Shown piece by piece: positions 44,101-49,322 of a stretch of 64,000 bases of DNA. The first letter of the stretch is position 1; each line of letters begins with the position of its first letter. Made by a program: the position numbers and the translations under genes. The stretch is from contig JAYJMM010000039.1 in assembly GCA_037349105.1 (NCBI GenBank), positions 3,516,001 to 3,580,000 on the forward strand, in the 5' to 3' direction. The notes beneath the pieces were generated by a model. It was not told the DNA's origin. It saw only the letters and a program-made list of their open reading frames with translations, and ran no database searches. This stretch comes from Limnomonas spitsbergensis (Eukaryota; Chlorophyta; Chlorophyceae; Chlamydomonadales).

Positions 44101-47100
44101 CAGACGGGTGACACGGTTTGCGGCGACTGTAGTTTGCGTCGCAGGGCCGCCTCCTGTACCTGTCACCATGGCACATTGTGGGGTTAAGTCTGGGTTCATC
44201 TCGCCCCAATCTGCCGGCCACTCTTCAGGCACCCAGGCGGGGTCGTCCAAGCCTGCCCAGGTTGCCGCGGCCGCCTGGTGGGATCCTGCTGGTGATATCA
44301 GTTCTAGCGGCAGGGTGAGCCCGTCGGCTCCTCCTTGAGGGAACAGGGTGAGGCGCCCTGCGGCTTCTAGGACTCCCCCATACTTGAGGAATTCGGGGTT
44401 CCCTACCAGGTGCTCATACGCGTCAGGAGGCGTCTTGACCACCCTGACTGCTGCCTTCTCCACGATCGCATTCGGGCTTCCATACCCGTACACGACGTAG
44501 ATGAACAGAATCCCGTACAGGTCTGCTCCTGCATTATCGGTTGTCCTGATCTTTTCATCCGTCCTCACCAGCTTGGCCCCCATGGCTACCAGCTGTTCTG
44601 CTATGTTGACGGTGATGACATGGCATGAACATGCCGTGTCCATTAGTGCCTTCTGGGCCACCAGCACCTTCCCTTTCACCATGAGGCCTACGCACTGGCT
44701 GTAATCTCGCCTGTCGTTTGTGAAGTATTGTAGCCTCGGGCTGATGGTGATCTTACGACCCTGACCTATCCAGCCCGGCTCACCACGGACCGGCGTGACT
44801 CCCATGGGCATGGTGGTGTGCGCCAGCGCTGTAAGTCGTTCGTTGATGTAGCCCACCTGCGCACGGACATCGCACAGGCCGTCAGCTAGTCGCCTAAGAG
44901 CAAGCCTTTTCTCTCCCTTCCTGGAAGGGTGTTCAACAGCCAGTGGCTCCTCCTCCTCCTCACTGCTAGAGGAGGGTCTAAAGGACCGCGGCCTGGCGTT
45001 GTGGGCTGCCTGCTTGTACTCTCCAGGCTTGGGTGCCAGCCCAACCTGCGTCAGGAGGGCCACGGACTCGCTGAGCATTTCGGCCACCGTTTGGTGCCAC
45101 CCATCCGGCTCAGCGAGCTCGGAGGGGCCAGAAAGGTGAGACAGATGAGCGGACTGCTGGCCATGCCCCGCCTGCCCCTGCGGCTGCCTCTGGGCCGGCC
45201 TGCCTCCTTGGTTCCTGTCGTAGGTCCTGTTCACGGGTGGCCCCTGCGGTCTTGGAGGCGGTGGATACTGCTGTTGAGGCGGCCGTGCCTGCCCCGTGGT
45301 GATGTCAGTGGCCAGGGGGGCAGGGCGGCGTTCATCTCTAGCCCTGGGAGTCCTGCAGTCCCTTGCCAGGTGGTCCAGGCTGCCGCATTGGAAGCAGGCT
45401 TTGGGGGCGCCCCCAGCGCTGTGGGTGCTGGTTGTCAAGGCTGTGGCTTGGTCGGCCCACGTGACGCCCTTGGCCCTGCTTTCCTGCCTGGCAGGCTGGC
45501 TGCTGTTCTGGTATGGCGCAACTCCTGGTCCATCCCCTCTGGGCCTGGCTTCCCACTGGCTGGGCCGATCTCGCCTGCCGCGCCCCGCCTGTTGCTCCCC
45601 CTGGCTCCTCTGCTGATGGTCTCCTGGTCCTTGCCTGGAGTCCATGGCAGCCAGGTCCCCCAATTCCAGGGCGAACCTCTCCCACAGCAGTACCTGCTGC
45701 GTCAGGACCTCTACCTGGGCCTCGTCTGTCATGTGCAGGTATCCTGGCACGGTCATGATGAACGCTGTCAGCTTCACCCTGACTGCCTCTGGCAGCCCTT
45801 CGTAGAACATGTGGGCTACCGAATGCCTCCTGCCGAAGTGGTCCACTGCGTCTCTGGAGATTTGCAACAGCTCTGCTGTAGACATGACTCGGAAGGCGAA
45901 TGCCTCCACTGTCTCCTCTGGCTTGACGCCTGGGTCCAAGGTGGTCTTGACCCCGAGTTTCAGGCCGGTGATTGCTGCCCTCTCATCTGAAGTCGGCTTG
46001 CCCACCTCCCTTTGGACCACCCTGATCCACAGGGTTAGCAAGGATACCTCACAGGTCGGCTCCTCCACTGGGGCTCTCCATGCTTCCCGGATCCGCTCGA
46101 CCTCCCTGGAAGCTTTGTCTCCTTGCGGTGCTGATCGTATGGCGACCACCAGTGGGCCCACGCAGGCCGGCTTGGCTGTCCACATGTCCACCAAGGAGCG
46201 GACCAACAGGGCCATGGCTGAAGGAGACTGGCAAGACCCTGCAATCTCGCCAGCCACCACAGCCAGGGCTGGCGGCTCGTCCGATAAAGCCAGGCGGTTG
46301 TGCGAGCCCCAAGAGCTGCAGGCCTGGCAGTATTGCCTGGCTGCGACTGCCCCCGGGTGGGACATGTCCAGCACTGGCACGTTGCCCTGAATGTTGGGGA
46401 TCTTGGTGAACCGCGTTCCCCCAGCCAACTGCAGGATCATCTGTTGCTGCAGCCGTATGTTTGTCTCCGCCTGCTCTTGGGCTATCCTTTCCCTTCTGCG
46501 CCTTGCAGATTCCCTGCTGGAGCCTGGGCCGCGCCCCTCTGTATCCTCCGAGCCTGACATGCTGGGGTCCGAGCCAGATCCGCCGCCGCCGTTCCTGGTT
46601 GGGCTCTGCCTGCGCCGATCCCGCTGGTCTCTGCGGTCTGCGCTCAGGTGGGATTGCCTTCTACCGGATGGCCTACTGCCCTCCGAAGGCTGCCTTGCCG
46701 GGTCCTGGCTCCTACCCCCTTCTGACTCTGCCTGCCTGCTGGGCTGGTAGCTGCTATGCCTGCTGGGCTGCGTTCCACCTGTGTACTCCCTTGCCTCGGA
46801 AGCTGACAGGCAGTCGTCCCTGCTTTCCTGTCTTTGCTGGTAGTCTCCCCCCGTGGGGCCTGCCGGGTTGATTTCCTGAACGACCCTCCTTCCTTGGCTG
46901 GGGCCTTGGCTCCTCTCCGGCCTGCCTCGTGCCTGCGCTGCTTGTCCTCGCAGGAACTCAGCAATGTGGTCCACCTGGCTTTCTTGGCCGCTGTGCTGAT
47001 CTACGAAGCGCAACAAGTCGTGAGATTCTTGCCTGCTGGCCCTCCTTGGCGCTGGGTCCTGCTGGAAGCTGGTTGCCCTGGGCTGTTCGCTGGCCGCTGG

Positions 47101-47115
47101 GCTGCTGGGTCTGGG
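32161..47115 (-). CDS. Retrotransposon pol-like polyprotein, about 4,950 residues
   Basis: This is a single uninterrupted frame from the codon after TGA (47115) to TAG at 32161. No early AUG was found, so it is probably made by readthrough of the TGA. Counting from the Leu codon at 47016, the domains are: capsid-like helical region about 190-450; CCHC knuckle C541-C554; protease-like DTACS at D793; coiled coil about 1180-1253; second CCHC 1575-1588; Arg/Ser-rich tracts; unknown folded domain about 1966-2424; zinc-cysteine cluster 2714-2866; hydrophobic segment about 3170-3190; reverse transcriptase about 3360-3600 with FIDDLLVYS at 3504-3512; RNase H about 3655-3776; C5-methyltransferase-like 3928-4255; integrase 4428-4680; PHD finger 4795-4838. 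Typical Ty3/gypsy Pol is 1,000-1,500 residues, so this one is exceptional in length. Intact catalytic residues suggest a recently active copy. Confidence 0.93.
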   Translation of the reverse strand, partial: PRPSSPAASEQPRATSFQQDPAPRRASRQESHDLLRFVDQHSGQESQVDHIAEFLRGQAAQARGRPERSQGPSQGRRVVQEINPAGPTGGDYQQRQESRDDCLSASEAREYTGGTQPSRHSSYQPSRQAESEGGRSQDPARQPSEGSRPSGRRQSHLSADRRDQRDRRRQSPTRNGGGGSGSDPSMSGSEDTEGRGPGSSRESARRRRERIAQEQAETNIRLQQQMILQLAGGTRFTKIPNIQGNVPVLDMSHPGAVAARQYCQACSSWGSHNRLALSDEPPALAVVAGEIAGSCQSPSAMALLVRSLVDMWTAKPACVGPLVVAIRSAPQGDKASREVERIREAWRAPVEEPTCEVSLLTLWIRVVQREVGKPTSDERAAITGLKLGVKTTLDPGVKPEETVEAFAFRVMSTAELLQISRDAVDHFGRRHSVAHMFYEGLPEAVRVKLTAFIMTVPGYLHMTDEAQVEVLTQQVLLWERFALELGDLAAMDSRQGPGDHQQRSQGEQQAGRGRRDRPSQWEARPRGDGPGVAPYQNSSQPARQESRAKGVTWADQATALTTSTHSAGGAPKACFQCGSLDHLARDCRTPRARDERRPAPLATDITTGQARPPQQQYPPPPRPQGPPVNRTYDRNQGGRPAQRQPQGQAGHGQQSAHLSHLSGPSELAEPDGWHQTVAEMLSESVALLTQVGLAPKPGEYKQAAHNARPRSFRPSSSSEEEEEPLAVEHPSRKGEKRLALRRLADGLCDVRAQVGYINERLTALAHTTMPMGVTPVRGEPGWIGQGRKITISPRLQYFTNDRRDYSQCVGLMVKGKVLVAQKALMDTACSCHVITVNIAEQLVAMGAKLVRTDEKIRTTDNAGADLYGILFIYVVYGYGSPNAIVEKAAVRVVKTPPDAYEHLVGNPEFLKYGGVLEAAGRLTLFPQGGADGLTLPLELISPAGSHQAAAATWAGLDDPAWVPEEWPADWGEMNPDLTPQCAMVTGTGGGPATQTTVAANRVTRLPAAEAPAAAPEGAKPAKTKGARGAGTEAARQQAGQKGTNPAAAPEADPVARTQAHAAPADPDGTRGTGSRPISGDKGGEAGGPSVAARDKEGKAMDLPVAARDKARLAMEQEHTVRQEVRNALRNRDGPCAYCDMRRSHTDQECERRLGELRENEPGREVDTYSRGSCQPGSPVAHTQDTSHSDEGTTDSESELQADRNATRADVVSSLETQVQVLNRAIRVAARQRIASREADIYSFKMEQARAMADGASDREMARWKGECAKWIIEVDDLKRRYKEEYKGTEAAPEPGPQRPCGAQQEDCSGAREARQQQPAADTTVEPQQQDAAPGKEARGGGQGGQEGTPRGKPTEVQEVLSELDDPGLRDYPEDLLQSLRDNRAQPKQGIQPKARASRTPSPRARESGSGPSRNPDSGRAPRSASAAERQPRERSPRRSSHSRERRAPSTEQHQDRRWPGELTERRNGAQQPRARSPNRRPPPPPQGTSGGNQRPRGREALSPDGGGRNRRTRSRSPVTPGNPPNRGSREPEGGSGRRWEGEAPRSPRGERWPQGRARSPIRQSQAHSPGRRSTAEEPGENRMVRWAPLEDSARGRTGRAPPTQKEACYKCGGSGHLAFECNQPQAQPWRPSGGDEGRAPAQDNPGYSRFRQEEPPSGSQQREHLRDLFEAAKDESFEVWAARQAGAPPANFLPGPPEGPRWAGKGAHGCFATTPRGHDPGFNEPDTWFEQEWDDAYLEGQEEQARQPWGLHERREPEPGLDPEGMATEARNGEVPQQIHHWRVAVEAIATNGLLTMPADAPKSTAHALELLDYLRRMGAPAPQEGWLALLANFLVTLRAREDQGNSESEGSAHRQDPEISGEASGQEGESDDLSQDIYDPPDVLCPGTPEAGAPAAGPRPAASAEGGGSSFTLQAHGATGGVTSRPPAAGSGHRSCRTEHGPTERTGTQEEVPSEREQWWEPEEPQNPDHWGNSDLSAVEDAEDLDAPGPGPGEPWPRHCFVQWYPAGTDMPEVAATAAMITLPGAGADGLCRLQNHWCVPRGEVICVDRQAAMQAVARLVFPMDAVTAGLLAAAIKGHIRPSTAMEEFMSSTWPTPLYANCVSELLGSVVKEGITAAEEQFRTSQEIPDAAQAYGMWQHAHDGFMRTPWAENCVMTLARHPCLANQAVCVPTQAAARQAYALAALRDHSGYDGAGILHPGTPRQCPEIVERGQDIAREVMGQAVPWGYEPGDARVAIPVRLAVAHYHEDLEGQWTHPAPRAWIHMHATRDDQPVWFFFKTATQVQSDRFPSVERAEEHAVSTFRGTDPAVWTIMMMALNRTLLPGQMSAAVHNIEIVDELWAPQERADCPPHVSAHCAPAAGATAWQGEQALTLSAFAQGRLQSCLQQWMRVEQAAYYNGVPSILLPHWSAPAATVRLWWQRHPRGAVTLHPLFSGSNHDEALRDLTGLLDRGIADRQETPRGRWGAFRETTSPGSTHSPDETTLNMQPGSREHSFFTSLRGGNYEVDWPESDEENSLAGLPQLLQDSDSEEEPAATAGHTAPPEGRVAVPSEHTAPSAGHMQGDSQQSRATEGRPEPAATLGFQADTSPSWSRGLSDTNSEASNPDPEDPGAPRLAAEGEPDHRSVDLSKEQWDDELRQFVAQRDRQRLEGGAPWPVPQGGPEPRGGRIEASLRYRLSMVPNPSPDPRLQGRNQAAEELRQAFRGRLRALSEAQPPELEGDPGTDGAGTSGQSSGSGQERREPCAGCDQARAGERLIWCSACGMAWHDLCMRTPRTGAARVCQFCMTPEARLPSCLGCGESISPTEQPSRRCCRCHAKACGTCMDKPGIGGTRRGVWACCGCSDAVPPAWGHHSVHSEPCERCGKKGHDYHACPAPRLREGRCAICFHQGHLAMACPERNQSLGFIRQWQMEEDSRLGVRWWCSVQEALPGEREVVFKAAHSRATISDVRQAIEERRQDEANQARRGEQRPVPFREWYRETADQPLQPSMHAVQYAQILSIGAELIKANDEGRWPEAGEPLDNWPVEWGVPERTSLWNYQAIQRTMLQPHQLGRQPRSAARSSSSARAQTVSPEGAYRSAAGCTGPTAAEGHQTPTSRGENRPADSSKVRAAAARRARNARTRARQRRRKAAAKDASNSTGCPSPPTRFSQVELEISWREGPEDRGPPAAPSPAAPAGPQPSPRQQPACKGLLPCTAFRGLLACLCHLALVWLLLSCLPGAQASGRGVRGGGFTAGQGAFVCSREAAAKLEPGWLRPPVDMPVPRPPRPQSTWDQGTSSAGPQAVTGEPLAGGVIDMFQPGGVVHAPSEYVKTEEGWLLGKHPDFTGEQQEQLEQSLRDRQGAFAYSMLELPGYCGAQGEFTLALEDEHSSCFQKARDMPPPKAAIFKEKCQPMIEAGIIVRVPQGGPIKFAANSVVAAKKCAETGEWSDHRIAHDMRRMNLRTAKQEFAIPRMETIFQNLGTAKVFSKVDLRSGFMQIPIKVEDQPKTAFWMGPELWMYTKLNFGLRNGPPFFQRMMEEEIARAGLSSFCVAFIDDLLVYSDTPADHIRHVELMLDMLHAVGLRAHPDKSLFGCATVEYLGHNVSAQGLTPHAAKIAAVMALPEPASVKNIQEVMGFLNFYRCYIPDFSRKAACINALLVKGVPFVWGPEQAHAFQLIKTEMCEGGRVLRRPDYSGTGPDGKGPPRPFLLYTDFSKQGIGAVLGQCDDSGREYMVACTSRSLNKSEKNYSSFQGEMFAAVYAARTYRHMLFGCKVHLVTDHEPLTYLMDNQALVGQHARWALMLQELDITIVHRSGACHQNADIPSRSPLPSSDDRTGARLDDVAPDPHTPSGTTCGSQVAILTGLGRVNQWHADQVVRLAQEGRRGVRRLRAAETACTVAPCGQAISSAKDEDDEQAQPASTAERAFNSRARARDLINNVLTDLPRSTPAHLHAGVDTACLPTAAVYALEQKGVVLFEPFGGMCSGLEMVLRAGIPVIQYLYADTSATMREIAGGRLVQLHKQYPLLLPAPAVEGAFRALPQDVYSITAQHFIEAGAQQGRQWFMVAGWECHDLSAAGKGKGLEGARSKSFFPLIKLLGSLQILQRAKPPAYLIENVAMQLNQRSEKASVEAFGEVCRMLGRPSLFDAAQVGSYAHRTRNYWGNLAPAADIEFVIQASHRPHDGIVDDILDEGSRAQVVACPDNGRYRINVSGQPRRALPCLMATPASYAFRNGQSGMVFRPMGGLQEPNANERERAMGYAVGSTLPRPDFPEGDRRAALGRCMDAWALEAWLTIALEAAKIIPRELARRAGLPGPDRDPAIGMTLTSTHCALASAGKACSGEDEAAATYRQCLGESAAADWADAAQEPGGQSDPDPDPVRVADDETGEVVDPPGCAAGPAARVDVWTDVPVLHYLQSKMHPPGAEAGEQARVQRRAAPFQWEPERGGVLIRVMPDGRRCVVPRPEDRQAVIREAHASTGHFGSHRTAFMILQQHWWRGLRAAVRKAVQECGVCDRARASTFNHTQPDLHPLPIEGLFFRWGVDLCGPFTTTPRGNRYVMVCVEHYSKWVELIPIPSKASDVTALAFFQNVVARFGGCAEVVTDQGTEFQGEFQDMLLDCFIDHRTTSANHPQADGLSERAVQTLKTGLRKCCGDGSSDDSWDRMVPWVALGFRCSPQQATRMAPYEVLYGQKPVFPSKVGADLWSTARVATVEEAADLLLARVARIKEALPVAGEHLKIAQHRDKLRYARIRGGGYVPQVRRFAVGDYVYVRYASERRSLDPKARPEILRVQRLGETGALVLEGADGLTVTENAVNCSPCHLPNLKGRVDFSTSRPNVSLSCEACRLPDRGDVMLLCDACNTGWHMDCLTPALYAIPEGDWMCPRCEPASRTSQETGPAAAAVPNKPAHHEETAPRAARAAARAAQETGAMDKPEVEVMATNPATKQMERGIARPMPNGLYDISYTTGRGEANVTPRAVQRRAKAATDAARAEEETAA
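32503..32634 (-). other. C-terminal PHD finger of the polyprotein
   Basis: Pattern C-x2-C (CEAC), then CDACNTGWHMDC and a final CPRC, giving the C4-H-C3 zinc ligand order with the conserved Trp two residues before the last Cys pair (DWMCPRC). PHD fingers commonly read histone H3 tails. Here it takes the place where chromoviruses carry a chromodomain, so a role in choosing the integration site is inferred. Confidence 0.85.
32977..33735 (-). other. Integrase domain (HHCC and DD35E)
   Basis: H4428, H4433, C4463 and C4466 form the N-terminal zinc site. The catalytic triad is D4496 (WGVDLCGPF), D4556 (VVTDQGTEF) and E4591 (LSERAVQ), with exact DD35E spacing. It continues into an FAVGDYVYVR-type C-terminal domain. 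It catalyses strand transfer with a short staggered cut, matching the 4-bp target duplication. Confidence 0.93.
34252..35235 (-). other. Cytosine-5 DNA methyltransferase-like domain
   Basis: Motif I LFEPFGGMCSGLEM (F3932); motif IV VAGWECHDLS with candidate catalytic C4023 (the usual Pro-Cys-Gln is Glu-Cys-His here); motif VI YLIENV with E4067; motif VIII AHRTRNYWGN (R4109, R4111); late motifs NERERAMGYAVG (about 4204) and a final helix. It sits between RNase H and integrase. The order and spacing fit the C5-methyltransferase fold. Activity is uncertain because of the altered motif IV. Confidence 0.8.
35689..36054 (-). other. RNase H domain
   Basis: Starts PFLLYTDFSKQGIGAVLGQ with D3664, then SLNKSEKNYS..GEM (the Glu) and LVTDHEPLTYL (the second Asp), typical of Ty3/gypsy RNase H fused behind RT. 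Confidence 0.92.
36217..36939 (-). other. Reverse transcriptase domain
   Basis: RT blocks in order: RRMNLRT, FSKVDLRSGFMQIPI (first catalytic Asp), NFGLRNGPPFFQRMM, FIDDLLVYS (Asp-Asp at 3506-3507), LFGCATVEYLGHNVS. The wording is that of Ty3/gypsy elements. Confidence 0.95.
37447..37509 (-). other. Hydrophobic segment of the polyprotein
   Basis: About 20 residues (LLACLCHLALVWLLLSCL) just upstream of RT, flanked by Pro-rich and Gly-rich stretches. It could be a membrane anchor or a processed leader. No counterpart is expected in ordinary gypsy Pol. Confidence 0.5.
38419..38877 (-). other. Cysteine-rich zinc cluster of the polyprotein
   Basis: A PHD/RING-like array begins CAGC (C2714) and continues WCSACGMAWHDLC, further CxxC pairs, then two CCHC-type knuckles, CERCGKKGHDYHAC and CAICFHQGHLAMAC. 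Likely nucleic-acid or histone binding. Confidence 0.7.
39745..41121 (-). other. Unknown folded domain of the polyprotein
   Basis: Residues about 1966-2424 are Trp/Cys-containing, low in Pro and rich in predicted helix, unlike the disordered sequence on both sides. It begins HCFVQWYPAG and ends near LTGLLDRGIAD. I recognise no family. Confidence 0.55.
42253..42294 (-). other. Second CCHC zinc knuckle
   Basis: CYKCGGSGHLAFEC, a perfect C-x2-C-x4-H-x4-C about 1,030 residues after the first knuckle. It hints at a duplicated gag module. Confidence 0.85.
44377..44664 (-). other. Aspartic-protease-like segment
   Basis: VAQKALMDTACSCHVITVNI carries D793-T-A in the position of the D-T/S-G active site of retroviral-type proteases, followed by a hydrophobic strand pattern. 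The glycine is replaced by alanine-cysteine or shifted, so activity is uncertain. Confidence 0.55.
45355..45396 (-). other. First CCHC zinc knuckle (nucleocapsid type)
   Basis: CFQCGSLDHLARDC, C-x2-C-x4-H-x4-C, behind the capsid-like region (residues about 190-450, 45667-46449). This is the normal gag order. Confidence 0.92.
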
Positions 47116-47118
47116 TCA
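47116..47118 (-). other. In-frame TGA between the two retrotransposon frames
   Basis: The upstream frame ends ..LDVER then TGA, followed by CCC AGA. The long downstream frame is in exactly the same register (102 bases from the TGA to the codon at 47016). It is either a programmed readthrough stop or a single nonsense mutation. Confidence 0.9.
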
Positions 47119-48657
47119 GCGCTCTACGTCTAGCCGCTGGTTTCGGAGGCTGGGCTCACTGCTGGCTTCCAGGCTCTCCCATCTGGCCTGTCGTGCAACA
47201 GGAACGGTCCCTTCCGTCTGCTGCTGCCATTGCCCCTCCCTGCGGTCATCTTGCTGTGGCCTGGATGCCTCGAACCCTTCCCACTCCTCGAGCTCCTCTT
47301 GCTCTGATTCGGGCTCCTCCCGATCCCCTGCTGTGCCGTTGCACCACTTGTCGGCAAAGGCCTTGACAGCCAGAGCCGCCTCTGGCCCTGCTGGTCCTCT
47401 GGACACTCTGCGCAGGGCCGCCAGCAGCGTTGCTCGGTCCTGTCCCGTGTGCGGGATGCCCATAAGGGCCTTTGTTGCCCATTCCGCCAAGTGGTGGCTT
47501 TGGAACTCCTTGATAGCCCGGGCCTGATCGCTGAGGTGGACGAAACACTTGGAGCACACCTGCTGCCATAGCCGCCCTGCCCATTGCAGGATGTCTGCCC
47601 ACCCAATGGGCTGGAGTCCTGGTGGCTCTGCTGCACCCGGCTGGCTTATGCTCCCTGCGCGTTCTCCCACTGCCGGGCGCCGCTCTCCTGGGATGGGCGT
47701 CCACTCTGGATTGCTGAAATATCCGTAAAGGCTATGGGCCTGGCCGCTGTCCTCCTTTTCCCTGCTGGTGCCCTCTGCCACGGTCTCCTGGCTTGGCCTG
47801 TTTGCACTGGCTGGGAACCTGGACTGGGGTGTGCCGTATGTTGACGCCTCTGTTGCTTCCTCTGCCGGGATACGGGGCGGCCTTGCCTGTTTCACCCTGT
47901 GCAGATCTGGCCTGGGCGGGATTCCCGTTGGCGCCTGCATTCTTCCGTGCTGATCTGGCGGCACTACCTTGGCGTGTGGATCAGCCTGCGGCTGCCATAT
48001 TCTGGTAGCCTGCATTGTCGTGGCTTGTGTGTCGCTGTATTTCTGCAGCTCCCGTGGCCTCCCTGTTGTTTCCGCTGACTCCCCTTGGGACTGCTGTTCG
48101 CTGGATCTCGTCCGCTCCATCCTGACCATTGTTGACTGGACCATCCCCTTGACCACTGTGGGTTCAAGCTGGGGCTCCTGGTCTGGTCTGGGCTCAGCCT
48201 TGCCTCCTTCCCTTTCTGCCTCCGCAGGCAGGTCATCCGGAGGTCGTGCTGGCCCGCCACCCTCTCCTACACCACCGGTCTGAGACCTCACAGTGGGTGG
48301 CTCTGAGGTCGGATCCAGGGACTCATCGTCGGGAACCGGCCATTGCTCGTCCTCCTGGCTTGGGCCAGGGGGGATGCGCGCTATGCCGCCTCGTCCGATA
48401 CCCCTGCGCGTCACTTGAACCTGCACCATACCCTCATCCAAGGCTAGGGTGCTATCGGCCCCTTGGACCTTGTTTTCCATTGTGCCTGCATATTCACCAT
48501 CTGACAACCCAATGGCAATTAGCCTAGCTTCCTCTGCTACGGCTGCATTGATGGGTGTCATGGGGTCATTGCCTGGTTCCATTCCTCTCACTCGTGCACT
48601 GCGTCTTGCAGCCTCTGGATGCAGGTGACGATCATGATCTACCACTGCGTCCTGCAT
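47116..48657 (-). CDS. Retrotransposon first frame, 513 residues
   Basis: Begins with ATG at 48657, the first after an upstream in-frame stop, and ends at TGA 47116. The sequence is largely acidic and Gln/Pro-rich with low complexity. A more ordered, Trp-containing helical stretch lies at about residues 350-445 (GWADILQWAGRLWQQVCS...). It carries no zinc knuckle; capsid-like and knuckle sequence comes after the stop. It is probably an N-terminal gag portion or an accessory protein. The function is not recognised. Confidence 0.8.
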   Translation of the reverse strand: MQDAVVDHDRHLHPEAARRSARVRGMEPGNDPMTPINAAVAEEARLIAIGLSDGEYAGTMENKVQGADSTLALDEGMVQVQVTRRGIGRGGIARIPPGPSQEDEQWPVPDDESLDPTSEPPTVRSQTGGVGEGGGPARPPDDLPAEAEREGGKAEPRPDQEPQLEPTVVKGMVQSTMVRMERTRSSEQQSQGESAETTGRPRELQKYSDTQATTMQATRIWQPQADPHAKVVPPDQHGRMQAPTGIPPRPDLHRVKQARPPRIPAEEATEASTYGTPQSRFPASANRPSQETVAEGTSREKEDSGQAHSLYGYFSNPEWTPIPGERRPAVGERAGSISQPGAAEPPGLQPIGWADILQWAGRLWQQVCSKCFVHLSDQARAIKEFQSHHLAEWATKALMGIPHTGQDRATLLAALRRVSRGPAGPEAALAVKAFADKWCNGTAGDREEPESEQEELEEWEGFEASRPQQDDRREGQWQQQTEGTVPVARQARWESLEASSEPSLRNQRLDVER

Positions 48658-49297
48658 TGTACTATTGCTGGGTGCTGAGCAGCCGTGCCGGCTCGCTGTG
48701 TGGGCTCACAGCAGCAGGTCACTGGCTCAAAGCCTGCTTCCGTTCTCCTCTACCTTCTGCAGGCTGGTTAGGCGTTGCTAGACAGGTCAAGCACGGGTAA
48801 ATTTTTTAACCTGGTTCTGGCGGGTATTTTCACCTTCTGGACTGCTGTCTCGTCCGCTATCTTGCTGGTCTCGTCCGCTATTCCTCCGCTGATTCGTCGC
48901 GCAGCTTCCTCCTCGATCTCCGCAGGGCCTGCTCAGGCTGCAATCTGCAGCTTCGGGTATTCCTGCACACAGTCTTGGGTTGCCTGCTTTTAAACTCGGA
49001 TCCCAGATCCTTGCTCACTTCTGTCAACACGCAGGCTGTGCACTCTACCACGGATGCAGGCCACGTGCACAGGTAATATCAGCTGGGTTTATAACTCCAC
49101 AGCCTGATCTTCAAGCTACGTCTGCTTCTGGGTTGCCACGCCCAGCGCAAGCAGGAATTGACTTGGGTTCTATGGAGAATCCTCTGCTAAGTGATTTCGA
49201 GCTGTCCAAGGTAGATCACTGCCTTCAAAAAGAAATTCAAGTTCACAGCACATGCACCTTTAGCAGGATTCGCTGGATCAAGCTGATCAGGCTTAGA
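48658..49297 (-). other. 5' leader of the retrotransposon
   Basis: About 640 bases between the primer-binding site and the first ATG, with no long open frame. It would hold packaging and translation signals. None are recognisable. Confidence 0.6.
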
Positions 49298-49322
49298 CCC
49301 ACTTCGTCCTTTTAAGTGGACA
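49298..49322 (-). other. Primer-binding site, self-complementary type
   Basis: The first base after A1 (49322, minus) starts TGTCCACTTAAAAGGACGAA, continuing GTGGG. Twenty-three bases are complementary, with one bulged base, to 49738-49761 inside A1 of the same transcript. The 3' end of that A1 stretch would pair exactly at the A1 boundary, as needed to prime copying of A1. No tRNA-type TGG start is present. Confidence 0.75.
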
